From contig CANREM010000016.1 of the NCBI GenBank assembly GCA_947629675.1, positions 1-36,559 on the forward strand: a stretch of 36,559 nt of DNA, given 5' to 3'. Every line of letters begins with the position of its first letter. The first letter of the stretch is position 1. The notes under the pieces are model-generated. The model saw only the letters and a list, made by a program, of their open reading frames with translations. It was not told the DNA's origin and searched no databases. Both the position numbers and the translations under genes were made by a program. The stretch comes from an uncultured Clostridia bacterium. GTDB taxonomy: Bacteria; Bacillota; Clostridia; Christensenellales; Borkfalkiaceae. This document shows positions 1 to 6,932 of this stretch, piece after piece.

Positions 1-42
1 GAAGTCAATCGGTCAAAAAGTCAATTTGGCATTTAGGCGTGA

Positions 43-77
43 GCTTGTCTATGACAAGCGCGCCGCTACGCGGCGCG
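43..77. repeat. Two adjacent perfect hairpins
   Basis: GCTTGTC (43-49) pairs with GACAAGC (53-59) around TAT, and directly abutting it CGCGCCGC (59-66) pairs with GCGGCGCG (70-77) around TAC. Neither strand has a clear T-run after the stems, so I do not call a terminator. The sequence may end a transcript coming from outside the window or be a small palindromic repeat. The rest of 1-155 shows no gene. Confidence 0.5.
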
Positions 78-155
78 AGTTCCTGAAAAAATAATCTTTG
101 CTAAATTGAAATATCGTTCCCGTGTTCGTTCACAAACAGGAAAGCATGAAATTCA

Positions 156-857
156 TTATATTTTATCCAAACAGGCGTAAAGGTGCATTGTATGATGACA
201 GGTGAGCGGGGTCAAGATCATTCCGCCGACGGTAAGACGACCCCAAAACACCAACAGCCATACAGAGCGGAGATCGGTCGTAACGCCGCCCTCTTCAAAG
301 ATACGCATGACCCATTCCTCGGGCACCATAGAATGGATTTGTTCGAGCGTAAGGGAACTTATGATCTCTCTCGTGTTTTTCCCGACGGCGATCATGTAGC
401 GATATAGTTCCTCTGAGTCGATGGATTTCCCGAATTTTACTGCTTCATCAAATTCCAAAGCATTGCCCGTGTCGGTGATCGGCGCGCCTATTCTCTTTTG
501 CCATTCGGAATTGAAAATTTGGTCTCGGTTTCCCATCAAAATATTACTGACTAAATCTTCTATACGGTATGTATGCCAGAACTGCCACACGAGCGGCACG
601 GTAGCCGTTCCATCGTAATGCAGGTCCGACGCGAAATTCTTCCTCGGGACCAATTCGTTTTGATTGCCGCATAACATGTGGTCGAAAACGAGGTCGGCGA
701 GCGTCTTTTCACTTCTGCCCGATACGGCGGCAGGGTGAACCAAGGCGTGCATTTCCAAAGTTTGCTCTATTATCTCGTTGAGATCTGACCCATTTAATGC
801 CGATTTTAATTGTTCATACTTCGCATCGATTTCGGCGCAAAATTTTTCGATGAGCAT
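156..857 (-). CDS. DinB-like four-helix metal-binding protein
   Basis: A 233-residue protein. The ATG at 857 is chosen because a strong Shine-Dalgarno (GGAGGAAG) lies just before it; an upstream in-frame ATG at 917 has none and would lie inside the promoter. A W-x-x-W-H motif in the middle and a C-terminal H-H-x-x-H pattern fit the three-histidine metal site of the DinB/YfiT superfamily, whose members include thiol-dependent transferases and many proteins of unknown role. The substrate cannot be read from the sequence. It stands alone with its own promoter, is visibly more AT-rich than the genes to its right, and sits beside repeats, so it may be accessory. It could be another helical-bundle family; I am fairly sure it is coding. 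Confidence 0.65.
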   Translation of the reverse strand: MLIEKFCAEIDAKYEQLKSALNGSDLNEIIEQTLEMHALVHPAAVSGRSEKTLADLVFDHMLCGNQNELVPRKNFASDLHYDGTATVPLVWQFWHTYRIEDLVSNILMGNRDQIFNSEWQKRIGAPITDTGNALEFDEAVKFGKSIDSEELYRYMIAVGKNTREIISSLTLEQIHSMVPEEWVMRIFEEGGVTTDLRSVWLLVFWGRLTVGGMILTPLTCHHTMHLYACLDKI

Positions 858-888
858 AATTCTTCCTCCAAGTAAATTCTTTTTTAAG

Positions 889-917
889 AGTATAGCACAA
901 AAAGACAAACAAATCAA
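889..917 (-). promoter_or_regulatory. Sigma-A type promoter for the DinB-like gene
   Basis: On the minus strand TTGATT (912-917) and TATACT (889-894) are separated by 17 nt. The start codon at 857 follows about 30 nt later, after the ribosome binding site. Confidence 0.7.
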
Positions 918-937
918 GCGTTTTGTTTGAAAAATAC

Positions 938-966
938 TTGACTTGACGAAGAAATTATGATAAAAT
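938..966 (+). promoter_or_regulatory. Sigma-A type promoter overlapping the small ORF start
   Basis: TTGACT (938-943) and TAAAAT (961-966) are 17 nt apart. The expected transcription start, about 973, falls between candidate start codons 969 and 978, so the mRNA would be almost or fully leaderless. Confidence 0.5.
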
Positions 967-1295
967 CAATGATACATATGGATATTACAAAGTTCAGTGG
1001 GATCGTGGGAAAATTAAATTTAAGGAAAATAAAAAGGGAACTCAAAGCGGAGGGATTCATAAATTGCAAGCATAGCAAGACCTTTCGCCATGTCTCCCTC
1101 TATGACATCGCAATGGCCCCCTACGAGGAAACGCCCTACTTCCCGGATGGGAAGGGAAACGAATACAACGGGATGATCTGCCGCAATGTGAAGGGATATA
1201 AAGAACGGGAGTTTATCATCGTGCAATTTCTTGCCCCCTATAAGCGTGGATGCGAGGACATTTCCACCAAGAAGATGCTCATCTTTGTGAAATAA
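957..1295 (+). CDS. Small orphan protein, function unknown
   Basis: An open frame of up to 112 residues that I do not recognise. It is rich in Lys and Glu with one short hydrophobic strand near the C-terminus (EFIIVQFLAPY) and three cysteines. Start choice is unclear: ATG at 957, 969 and 978 are in frame, none has a Shine-Dalgarno, and 957 and 969 lie within or just after the -10 box, so 978 is the most reasonable on the promoter model. A terminator hairpin begins 20 nt after the stop codon. Promoter, ORF and terminator form a self-contained monocistronic unit, which is the main reason to believe it is real. No signal peptide or membrane segment is visible. It might also be the remnant of a longer gene. 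Confidence 0.45.
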   Translation: MIKSMIHMDITKFSGIVGKLNLRKIKRELKAEGFINCKHSKTFRHVSLYDIAMAPYEETPYFPDGKGNEYNGMICRNVKGYKEREFIIVQFLAPYKRGCEDISTKKMLIFVK

Positions 1296-1315
1296 TTTCT
1301 TTCTGATAATACATA

Positions 1316-1341
1316 CAGGCACCTTTGGGGTGCCTGTTTTG
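1316..1341 (+). terminator. Rho-independent terminator after the small ORF
   Basis: CAGGCACC (1316-1323) pairs perfectly with GGTGCCTG (1329-1336) around a 5-nt loop and is followed by TTTTGCTTT. Confidence 0.8.
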
Positions 1342-1349
1342 CTTTATTT

Positions 1350-1840
1350 GGACTGCGTATGGGGGATTCTTCGGGGATGGGCCGCAACGGACTGCGTAAA
1401 GCCATTTCGCCTCAGAATGACGCGTTTCATCCTCGGACTTCGTATGAGGGGATCCACTCACCCCCTGCGGGGGTTCGGGATGACAGGTTCCCCATTGGGG
1501 TGGGACAGAATGACACTTACCACAACTCCCTCATCCGTCGCTAAAGCGACACCTTCCCCCATGGATGGGGGAAGGCTTTTGGACTTCGTATGAGGGGATT
1601 CTTCGGGGATGGGCTGCAACGGACTGCGTAAAGCCATTTCGGCTCAGAATGACGCGTTTCATCCTCGGACTTCGTATGAGGGGATCCACTCACCCCCTGC
1701 GGGGGTTCGGGATGACAGGTTCCCCATTGGGGTGGGACAGAATGACACTTACCACAACTCCCTCATCCGTCGCTAAAGCGACACCTTCCCCCATGGATGG
1801 GGGAAGGCTTTTGGACTTCGTATGAGGGGATTCTTCGACT
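1350..1840. repeat. 232-bp tandem direct repeat, about 2.1 copies
   Basis: Copy 1 runs from about 1350 to 1580 and copy 2 from about 1581 to 1812; a third copy stops after about 28 nt (1813-1840). The copies differ by only a few substitutions and one indel near the left edge. Each unit contains several small palindromes: CCCCC-TGC-GGGGG, GTCGCT-AA-AGCGAC, and CCTTCCCCC-ATGGAT-GGGGGAAGG followed by CTTTT, which looks like a terminator stem. The phrase CTCAGAATGACGCG occurs in each unit. Open frames across it are identical read-throughs of the repeat, not genes. Its build resembles the palindromic interspersed repeats scattered in many Clostridia genomes rather than an insertion sequence, since no transposase is present. 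Confidence 0.9.
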
Positions 1841-1962
1841 TCGGCTTCGCCTCCGCTCAGAATGACGCGGTTACCCTACGCCTACTTCGGGGCAATGCCC
1901 CTCGTGCCGCCCTTCGATGACGATCAGAACGTGCGGGCGGGGCATAATGACGCGGTACCCCT
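1841..1962. other. Non-coding tail of the repeat region
   Basis: I see no gene here. The CTCAGAATGACGCG phrase of the tandem repeat recurs near 1857 and a relative (ATAATGACGCGG) near 1945, so this looks like degenerate repeat material reaching to the stop codon of the methyltransferase gene. No convincing terminator was found for that gene. Confidence 0.5.
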
Positions 1963-2844
1963 TTATTTTTCGATCTTGGCGAGGAAGAAGCCCTCGTAGA
2001 GATCGGTCGGGCAAACGGTGACAGTCCCCTCCCTTGAGGGAAGTGTGGGGATGCCTTCGAAGGGTTCGATGGGCACGAGCCTTGCCCCCGCTTTGGGGAG
2101 GACGCGCTCCAAAAGTTCCCAATTTTCCTCCTTCAGAATGGAGCAGGTGGAATAGACGAGCGTTCCCCCCTTCTTCAGAAGTTTGCTGGCCTTCATGAGA
2201 AGTCTTTCCTGCATGCGGACGCATTTTGCAAGATATTCCTCCGAAAAACGGACGGGCGAATTTCTCGTCGCGGTCCCGCTGCCCGTGCAGGGCGCGTCGA
2301 GGAGGATCTTGTCGAAGGAGAGGAAATCGTCGAGAGAAGTCGCATCCTTGAGCATCGCGCTCACCCGCGTTGCCCCCTGCCGCTCCAAATTGAATCTCAG
2401 CCGCTCGAAGCGGATCTTGTCCCGCTCGCATGCGGTGATGAGTGCCCTCCCTCCCGAGAGCGCGTACATCTCCGTCGTCTTGCCACCCGGGGCCGCCGTC
2501 ATGTCGAGGATGCTCTCCCCCGCCTTGAGTGCAAGGTAGAGAGGCGGGAGCATGGAAGAGAGGCTCTGCAAATAGATCTTACCTTCCGAATACATCGGAA
2601 GGCATTGGATATCCGAAGGCGTTGCGTTGAAAATGACAAAGGCATCCGAAAACCAGGATGCCCTTTCATAGGAAAGACCCGCATCCGTAAGGAAACGGGC
2701 CACTTCTTCGGCAGTTGTCTTTAAGGGATTAGAGCGTAACGAAAGCGGACGGTCGGAAACCGCCGCGATTTTCTCCGCAAGGGAGGAGCCGTACTGCGCC
2801 GAAATTCTATCGAATAAAGAATTTATTTGATGAGAGCAAGCCAT
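1963..2844 (-). CDS. NOL1/NOP2/Sun-type RNA cytosine-C5 methyltransferase
   Basis: A 293-residue SAM-dependent methyltransferase of the RsmB/RsmF (NSUN) family, which methylates C5 of cytosine in rRNA or tRNA. SAM motif I is DMTAAPGGKT at residues 114-123. The two family cysteines are present: C186 in DAPCTGSG (motif IV, product release) and C234 in YSTCS (motif VI, covalent catalysis). An N-terminal segment of about 100 residues precedes the Rossmann core. It is short: RsmB adds an N-terminal NusB-like domain and RsmF a C-terminal PUA-like extension, and neither is visible, so the RNA target cannot be named. The start overlaps the end of the flavodoxin gene by 22 nt, which suggests translational coupling. 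Confidence 0.88.
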   Translation of the reverse strand: MACSHQINSLFDRISAQYGSSLAEKIAAVSDRPLSLRSNPLKTTAEEVARFLTDAGLSYERASWFSDAFVIFNATPSDIQCLPMYSEGKIYLQSLSSMLPPLYLALKAGESILDMTAAPGGKTTEMYALSGGRALITACERDKIRFERLRFNLERQGATRVSAMLKDATSLDDFLSFDKILLDAPCTGSGTATRNSPVRFSEEYLAKCVRMQERLLMKASKLLKKGGTLVYSTCSILKEENWELLERVLPKAGARLVPIEPFEGIPTLPSREGTVTVCPTDLYEGFFLAKIEK

Positions 2845-3296
2845 TCCTTGATTTCGCTCTCGGGGGTAACCATTTTGCCGTCCTCAAATTTCACATTGAG
2901 GACAGGACTGACAGTCGCGCCGCGAAGCACTTTGCGGAAGTCGCTGGGGGTATGGCCGAGCGTCCCCTCATTCGTCGCAAAGGGATAGACCTTGACGTCC
3001 TTCCACTTGTTGGAGGCGATGAAGGATCTGACGGCGGGAGCAAAGGACGACCACCACACGGGCGAACCGATGAGGACGGCGTCGTATTTGGAAAAGTCGA
3101 TGCGGTAAGGCTTGAGCTGAGGGATATAGCCCGTCGCGACTTCCCGCTGGGCAAGCCCTAATAGGACATCGTAATCGTCGGGATAGGACTTGACCGTCTT
3201 GATCTCCAGAACGTCAGCTTTGAGGCTCTGCGCCATCTTCCGCGCCAATGCACGCGTATTCCCGCCGAGGGAATAATACACGATGAGTTTCTTCAT
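2823..3296 (-). CDS. Short-chain flavodoxin-family protein
   Basis: A 157-residue protein with the flavodoxin fold: an N-terminal phosphate-binding loop (YYSLGGNTRALA) for FMN phosphate, and GSPVWWSSFAPAV in the middle for the isoalloxazine ring. It probably serves as a cytosolic electron carrier or small FMN oxidoreductase; the partner is not evident. The ATG at 3296 is preceded by GGAGG at good spacing and by a promoter; the open frame extends farther upstream but without start signals, through the neighbouring terminator. It is the first gene of a two-gene unit with the RNA methyltransferase. The link between the two activities is probably only positional. Confidence 0.85.
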   Translation of the reverse strand: MKKLIVYYSLGGNTRALARKMAQSLKADVLEIKTVKSYPDDYDVLLGLAQREVATGYIPQLKPYRIDFSKYDAVLIGSPVWWSSFAPAVRSFIASNKWKDVKVYPFATNEGTLGHTPSDFRKVLRGATVSPVLNVKFEDGKMVTPESEIKEWLALIK

Positions 3297-3325
3297 GCGA
3301 TACCTCCGCATAATATATCGTTTAT

Positions 3326-3354
3326 AGTATAACATACGAATTCGCAAATGTAAA
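3326..3354 (-). promoter_or_regulatory. Sigma-A type promoter for the flavodoxin gene
   Basis: On the minus strand TTTACA (3349-3354) and TATACT (3326-3331) are 17 nt apart; the ATG at 3296 follows after a GGAGG. Confidence 0.75.
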
Positions 3355-3397
3355 TATCCAAAGCGAATTTTTTTTGCAAAAATTTTTAAGAATTTAC

Positions 3398-3424
3398 AAA
3401 AAATCCCGCTTTTGAAGGCGGGAT
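3398..3424 (-). terminator. Rho-independent terminator after the COG0523 pair
   Basis: On the minus strand ATCCCGC (3418-3424) pairs with GCGGGAT (3403-3409) around an 8-nt loop, followed by a run of T. It lies 7 nt past the stop codon of the gene ending at 3431. Confidence 0.85.
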
Positions 3425-3430
3425 GGCTCT

Positions 3431-4378
3431 TTAGAAAAATGTGGCGACTTCCTGCTCGGGCGGGAAGGCATAGTCCACGGAAACCGCTTTCAGAACCGGC
3501 CCCTCGCGGCCGTATATGGGATGCCGTTCGATGGAGATCCTTGCCTTGACGATGACCCAGTCCCTCGTCCGAAGTGGAAGGCGGGAGGCATGCATACACA
3601 CGAGGCCGCTGTAGGTGATGTCCGCCTCGCAGCAGGTCATGACATGGCGGCCGACGACAATGGTCCCCTTCTTCATCCTGCGGTCGGTGGCGACCATACC
3701 CTTGAAGCGGACGACTTTCCCCTCGTATTTTTGCATATCCTCGACGAGGTCACGATAGAAGAATGCGTAATCTTTATCGGAGATCTCGATGACGGGAGCG
3801 TCGATGTCGAAGGGAAGCGGATCGACGATGTCGTCGTATTCCGCCTTGCCTCCCAAATATTCGTAGACGATCCCCGGCCGCCGCGAGACGGCGCGGATGA
3901 CCTTGTGGAATTCCTCCTTGGAATATTCCCCCTTGAAGCGATTGAACACTACCATGTCCGCATACTGCACCTTATCAAAGACGAGTTGGCGCATGTTCTG
4001 ATTGTAAGAAAAGAAGGTGTTCGAATCGAAGAAGCTCATCACCTGCGCGATGAGCCAGCCGTCTGGCATCGCCTCGAAGAACTTGTCGAGGGTGAGCATG
4101 CCGTTGTACTCGACGACGACACGCTCCGGCCGATGTTTCTTCATGAGGGTGCTGAGCGTTTCGAGGGATAGTTCCTCCTGCGAAAGCGTCTCGACGGCGA
4201 AGTCCTTCACCGCAAAGCGGGAGGGATCGTATTCCTCCTCCCCCTCCTCAAGCACCAAGAGGAGCGTCTTTGCCTGCGGATCGTCGAATCGAGGATCCTC
4301 GAAAGTCTCCTGTATGAATTTCGTCTTTCCCGATTCGAGAAAACCGAGAAAGAGATAGACGGGGATCTCCTTTGCCAT
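3431..4378 (-). CDS. CobW-like GTPase fused to a YcgQ/TIGR03943-like OB domain
   Basis: A 315-residue two-part protein. Residues 1-200 resemble a COG0523 GTPase: P-loop GFLESGKT at 12-19, a following strand LLLVLEEG, and VVVEYNG near 87-93. The CxCC metal motif of classic COG0523 chaperones is absent and the NKxD base-recognition motif is degenerate (FNRF). Residues about 215-310 look like the C-terminal domain of the YcgQ/TIGR03943 family, with GRHVMTCCEADITYSG (CC at 249-250) and a later DWVIVKARI strand typical of an OB fold. It follows the second COG0523 gene with 1 nt between stop and start, so they form an operon. I infer a role in metal supply or metal-protein assembly. The DUF318-type permease that often accompanies YcgQ is not in this window. 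Confidence 0.7.
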   Translation of the reverse strand: MAKEIPVYLFLGFLESGKTKFIQETFEDPRFDDPQAKTLLLVLEEGEEEYDPSRFAVKDFAVETLSQEELSLETLSTLMKKHRPERVVVEYNGMLTLDKFFEAMPDGWLIAQVMSFFDSNTFFSYNQNMRQLVFDKVQYADMVVFNRFKGEYSKEEFHKVIRAVSRRPGIVYEYLGGKAEYDDIVDPLPFDIDAPVIEISDKDYAFFYRDLVEDMQKYEGKVVRFKGMVATDRRMKKGTIVVGRHVMTCCEADITYSGLVCMHASRLPLRTRDWVIVKARISIERHPIYGREGPVLKAVSVDYAFPPEQEVATFF

Positions 4379-4379
4379 A

Positions 4380-5489
4380 TTACTTCAGAATCAACTCCTC
4401 GAGCTTTTCTTCGCTGAGATCGCAGCCGATGACGCACAGCCTGCCCGTGACGGCGGGAGAGCCGGTACGGATGTCCGGTTCCCCGGGGACATAATCAAAA
4501 TACAGCCATTCGCTGCCGCCGTCCACGATGCCCTTTGCGCGCAAGATCTGCCCGTATTCTCCGCCTTCGAGGGCAGTTAAGATGCGGACAAGTTCTTCCC
4601 GCGTAAATACCTTTGCGGTCTCTTTTCCCCAGCTCGTGAACACTTCGTCCGCGTGATGGTGATGATGGTGACATTCGCAGTCGGGATCGTCGCACTCCTC
4701 CCCATCCTCATGATGATGGTGATGGTGGTGGCAATGTTCGTGTTCGTCCTCATCATCGTCGTCATCGTGATGGTGATGATGACAATGCTCGTGTTCATTC
4801 TCATCGTCATCGTCATCATCGTCGTCATCGTCGTCATGGTGATGATGGTGATGATGTTCTTCTCGGGTCTCCTCGGCGAGGCGGGCAAGTTCCGCCTCCA
4901 AAGAGGCCGTCTGTTGCATGGCGGAGAGGATCTCGCCTCCCGAGAGTTTCTCCCAATCGGTGGTGACGATCGTGACCTTCGTATGTTCCTTGAGGAGCGC
5001 GACCGCCTCTGCAACTTTATTTGCATCCGATGTGTGCGAAAGGACGATACAGCTCGCGTTCTCCACCTGGTCGAGGAAGAATTCGCCGAAGTTCTTGAGG
5101 TACATCTTGCATTTTTTGGCGTCCACGACGGTGCAGAAGGCGTTGAGCTTGCTGTCGGGGACATTGGCGCGCTGTACGGCCTTGATGACGTCGGAGAGCT
5201 TGCCCACGCCGGAGGGTTCGATGACGATGCGCTGCGGGTGGAACTTTTCCGCGACCTCCTTGAGGGCCTTGGAAAAATCGCCGACAAGGGAGCAGCAGAT
5301 ACAGCCCGAGTTCATCTCGGTGATCTTCACCCCCGCATCCTGCAGAAAGCCTCCGTCCACGCCGATCTCGCCGAACTCATTTTCGATGAGTACGACCTCT
5401 TCGCCGCGGTAGGCCTCCTTGATGAGCTTTTTGATGAGCGTCGTCTTGCCCGCGCCCAAAAAACCGGAAAAAATATCGATCTTGATCAT
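4380..5489 (-). CDS. COG0523 (CobW/ZagA-like) metallochaperone GTPase with His/Asp tract
   Basis: A 369-residue G3E-family GTPase. It has P-loop GFLGAGKT at 9-16, the ENEFGEIGVDG stretch, and the hallmark metal-binding GCICC at 62-66. Residues 211-279 are an extreme low-complexity insert of His, Asp, Glu and a few Cys (for example HEHCHHHHHDDDDD, CDDPDCEC), expected to bind several Zn, Ni or Co ions. The C-terminal CobW domain follows. Family members hand metal to client enzymes using GTP hydrolysis; zinc is the commonest cargo, but the sequence does not settle which metal. A weak GAGG ribosome site precedes the ATG. The 4650-4860 DNA is a near-microsatellite of CAT/CAC/GAT codons. I looked for a Zur-type palindrome upstream and did not find one. 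Confidence 0.85.
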   Translation of the reverse strand: MIKIDIFSGFLGAGKTTLIKKLIKEAYRGEEVVLIENEFGEIGVDGGFLQDAGVKITEMNSGCICCSLVGDFSKALKEVAEKFHPQRIVIEPSGVGKLSDVIKAVQRANVPDSKLNAFCTVVDAKKCKMYLKNFGEFFLDQVENASCIVLSHTSDANKVAEAVALLKEHTKVTIVTTDWEKLSGGEILSAMQQTASLEAELARLAEETREEHHHHHHHDDDDDDDDDDDENEHEHCHHHHHDDDDDEDEHEHCHHHHHHHEDGEECDDPDCECHHHHHHADEVFTSWGKETAKVFTREELVRILTALEGGEYGQILRAKGIVDGGSEWLYFDYVPGEPDIRTGSPAVTGRLCVIGCDLSEEKLEELILK

Positions 5490-5520
5490 ATTTGCCTCGA
5501 AGTACTTTTATTCATCTATG

Positions 5521-5548
5521 TATATACCCTGCTATGCAAGGCGTTCAA
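5521..5548 (-). promoter_or_regulatory. Probable promoter for the COG0523 pair
   Basis: On the minus strand TTGAAC (5543-5548) and TATATA (5521-5526) are 16 nt apart; an overlapping TATACA gives 18 nt. The ATG at 5489 follows about 31 nt later. Confidence 0.5.
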
Positions 5549-5631
5549 ACAGCTTCTTTGATAATATTCGAAAGCCCGCGCGAGAAAATTTTCCGCACGG
5601 ACTTGATTTCATGACAGTTAATATCCGAAAA

Positions 5632-6861
5632 TCAGAACGCCCAATTGCCGTCCTTGAAGATCTGCACCCGTTCGCCCGACTTCGTGACGCCGACGATCTC
5701 AAGGTCCTCGGAGCCGATCATGAAATCGACGTGGATGACGCTGTCGTTGATGCCCTTTTCCTTGATCTCTTCCTTCGTCATGCGCTCATAGCCGCGCACA
5801 CATTCGTTGAATCCCCTGCCGAGGGCGAGATGGCAGCTCGCGTTCTCGTCGAAGAGGGTGTTGTAGAAGAGGATGCCCGAATTGTTGATGGGAGAATCGT
5901 AGGCGATGAGTGCGCACTCGCCGAGCATGCACGCCCCCTCGTCCATCGCGATCATCTTCTCGAGGAGGTGCTGGTTTCTCTTCGCCTTGACTTCGACCGC
6001 CCTGCCGCCCTCGAAGCGAATGGTAAAGTCCTCGATGAGTTCCCCTTGATAGGAGAGCGGTTTCGTGGAATGTACGACGCCCTCCGCCTCGCCCGCCTTA
6101 GGAGAGATGAAGATCTCCTCGGAGGGAATGTTGGGATTGAAATACTTCCCGTCCACCGTCTCCTCGCCCCCGCCGCAGAAGGTGCTGTTTTCGATGAGGC
6201 CGACCTTGAAGTCGGTGCCGTTTTTCGACTTATATTCGAGGGAAACGAGCTTCAGCCGGTTGAGGTAGTCGCACTTTGCGGCGAGTTCGTCGTTGTGGTG
6301 CAACCATGCGCGGACGGGGTCCGGCCCGTCTGCACGGGAGGCCTTCAGAATGGCGTCCCAAAGGGCGTCCACCGCCGTGTTGCCGAGCTTGAGGTCGGGG
6401 AATACCTTCCTCGCCCACGCTCTTCCCGGGACAGCCGCGATGCACCACTGATACTTGTTCTCCATCTCGTCGCGGAAGGGCTTGATGATCTTGGAACGGG
6501 CACTGCGCACCCGCGTGTATAGCTCTTGGTCCACCCCTGCGAGGCCGTCGGGATCCTCCGATTCGAGGTAGAGCATTGCGGGAAGCTCCTCCACTCTGTG
6601 TTCGAGCTTGGCGATCTCCCACTTCTCGATTTTTTCAAGCGTCTCCTGCTTTTCATATTTGTAGTGAAGGGGAACGAGATTTTGGTGCGACCACTCGATG
6701 GTGACTTTGCCCGCCCCCGCGCGGTACAGCTCCTCCACCACCATCTCGACAAATTCGGGCTGGTCGAGTTCGGCCTGCACGACGACCCACTGTCCCTTTC
6801 TCACGTTGATGCCCGTCTTGGCGAGAAGTTTTGCGTATCTGCGAAGTTGAAGTTTGTTCAT
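5632..6861 (-). CDS. M29-family metallo-aminopeptidase (AmpS/PepS type)
   Basis: A 409-residue cytosolic aminopeptidase of family M29, which removes N-terminal residues from peptides using two metal ions. The conserved features are visible: EE at 248-249 (NIPSEEIF), E315 in MLGECAL, E339 and H344 in DENASCHLALG, and H377/D379 in HVDFMIG, which are the expected metal ligands. Length is normal for the family. The ATG at 6861 follows AAGGAG at good spacing. It has its own promoter, whose -35 falls inside the recurring 23-bp palindrome at the end of nrdG. It is probably a housekeeping peptidase feeding amino-acid recycling; its position next to the COG0523 genes may reflect a shared need for metal, but that is inference. 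Confidence 0.9.
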   Translation of the reverse strand: MNKLQLRRYAKLLAKTGINVRKGQWVVVQAELDQPEFVEMVVEELYRAGAGKVTIEWSHQNLVPLHYKYEKQETLEKIEKWEIAKLEHRVEELPAMLYLESEDPDGLAGVDQELYTRVRSARSKIIKPFRDEMENKYQWCIAAVPGRAWARKVFPDLKLGNTAVDALWDAILKASRADGPDPVRAWLHHNDELAAKCDYLNRLKLVSLEYKSKNGTDFKVGLIENSTFCGGGEETVDGKYFNPNIPSEEIFISPKAGEAEGVVHSTKPLSYQGELIEDFTIRFEGGRAVEVKAKRNQHLLEKMIAMDEGACMLGECALIAYDSPINNSGILFYNTLFDENASCHLALGRGFNECVRGYERMTKEEIKEKGINDSVIHVDFMIGSEDLEIVGVTKSGERVQIFKDGNWAF

Positions 6862-6894
6862 ATTTTCTCCTTATTTCCGGGATATTTTCAATTG

Positions 6895-6922
6895 ATTTTA
6901 CAATAATCCGATATTATGTCAG
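6895..6922 (-). promoter_or_regulatory. Promoter of the M29 aminopeptidase gene, overlapping a palindrome
   Basis: On the minus strand CTGACA (6917-6922) and TAAAAT (6895-6900) are 16 nt apart. The -35 box is part of the 23-bp palindrome at 6910-6932, so a protein bound there could block or aid transcription. Confidence 0.5.
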
Positions 6923-6932
6923 ATAAAGTACT
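6910..6932. repeat. Recurring 23-bp palindrome, copy A
   Basis: This copy matches the inverted half-site pattern AGTACTATGTC-W-GACATAGTACT at about 18 of 23 positions, the central A/T counted as a match. It covers the last codons and stop of nrdG and the -35 box of the aminopeptidase promoter. Confidence 0.5.

Noticed and set aside
1330-1825. Two near-identical 86-87-codon frames in the tandem repeat
   Set aside because: Both are read-throughs of the same 232-bp non-coding repeat with no ribosome site.
1350-1840. CRISPR array
   Set aside because: Units are 232 bp and contiguous, with no short repeats, unique spacers or cas genes.
4653-5561. Hydrophobic Met/Val/Ile-rich frame opposite the metallochaperone
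   Set aside because: It is the complement of the His/Asp codon tract, so the apparent membrane protein is a codon artefact.
5490-5631. Zur-type operator or metal riboswitch upstream of the metallochaperone pair
   Set aside because: I looked for a Zur-like palindrome and for long conserved-looking hairpins and saw neither.
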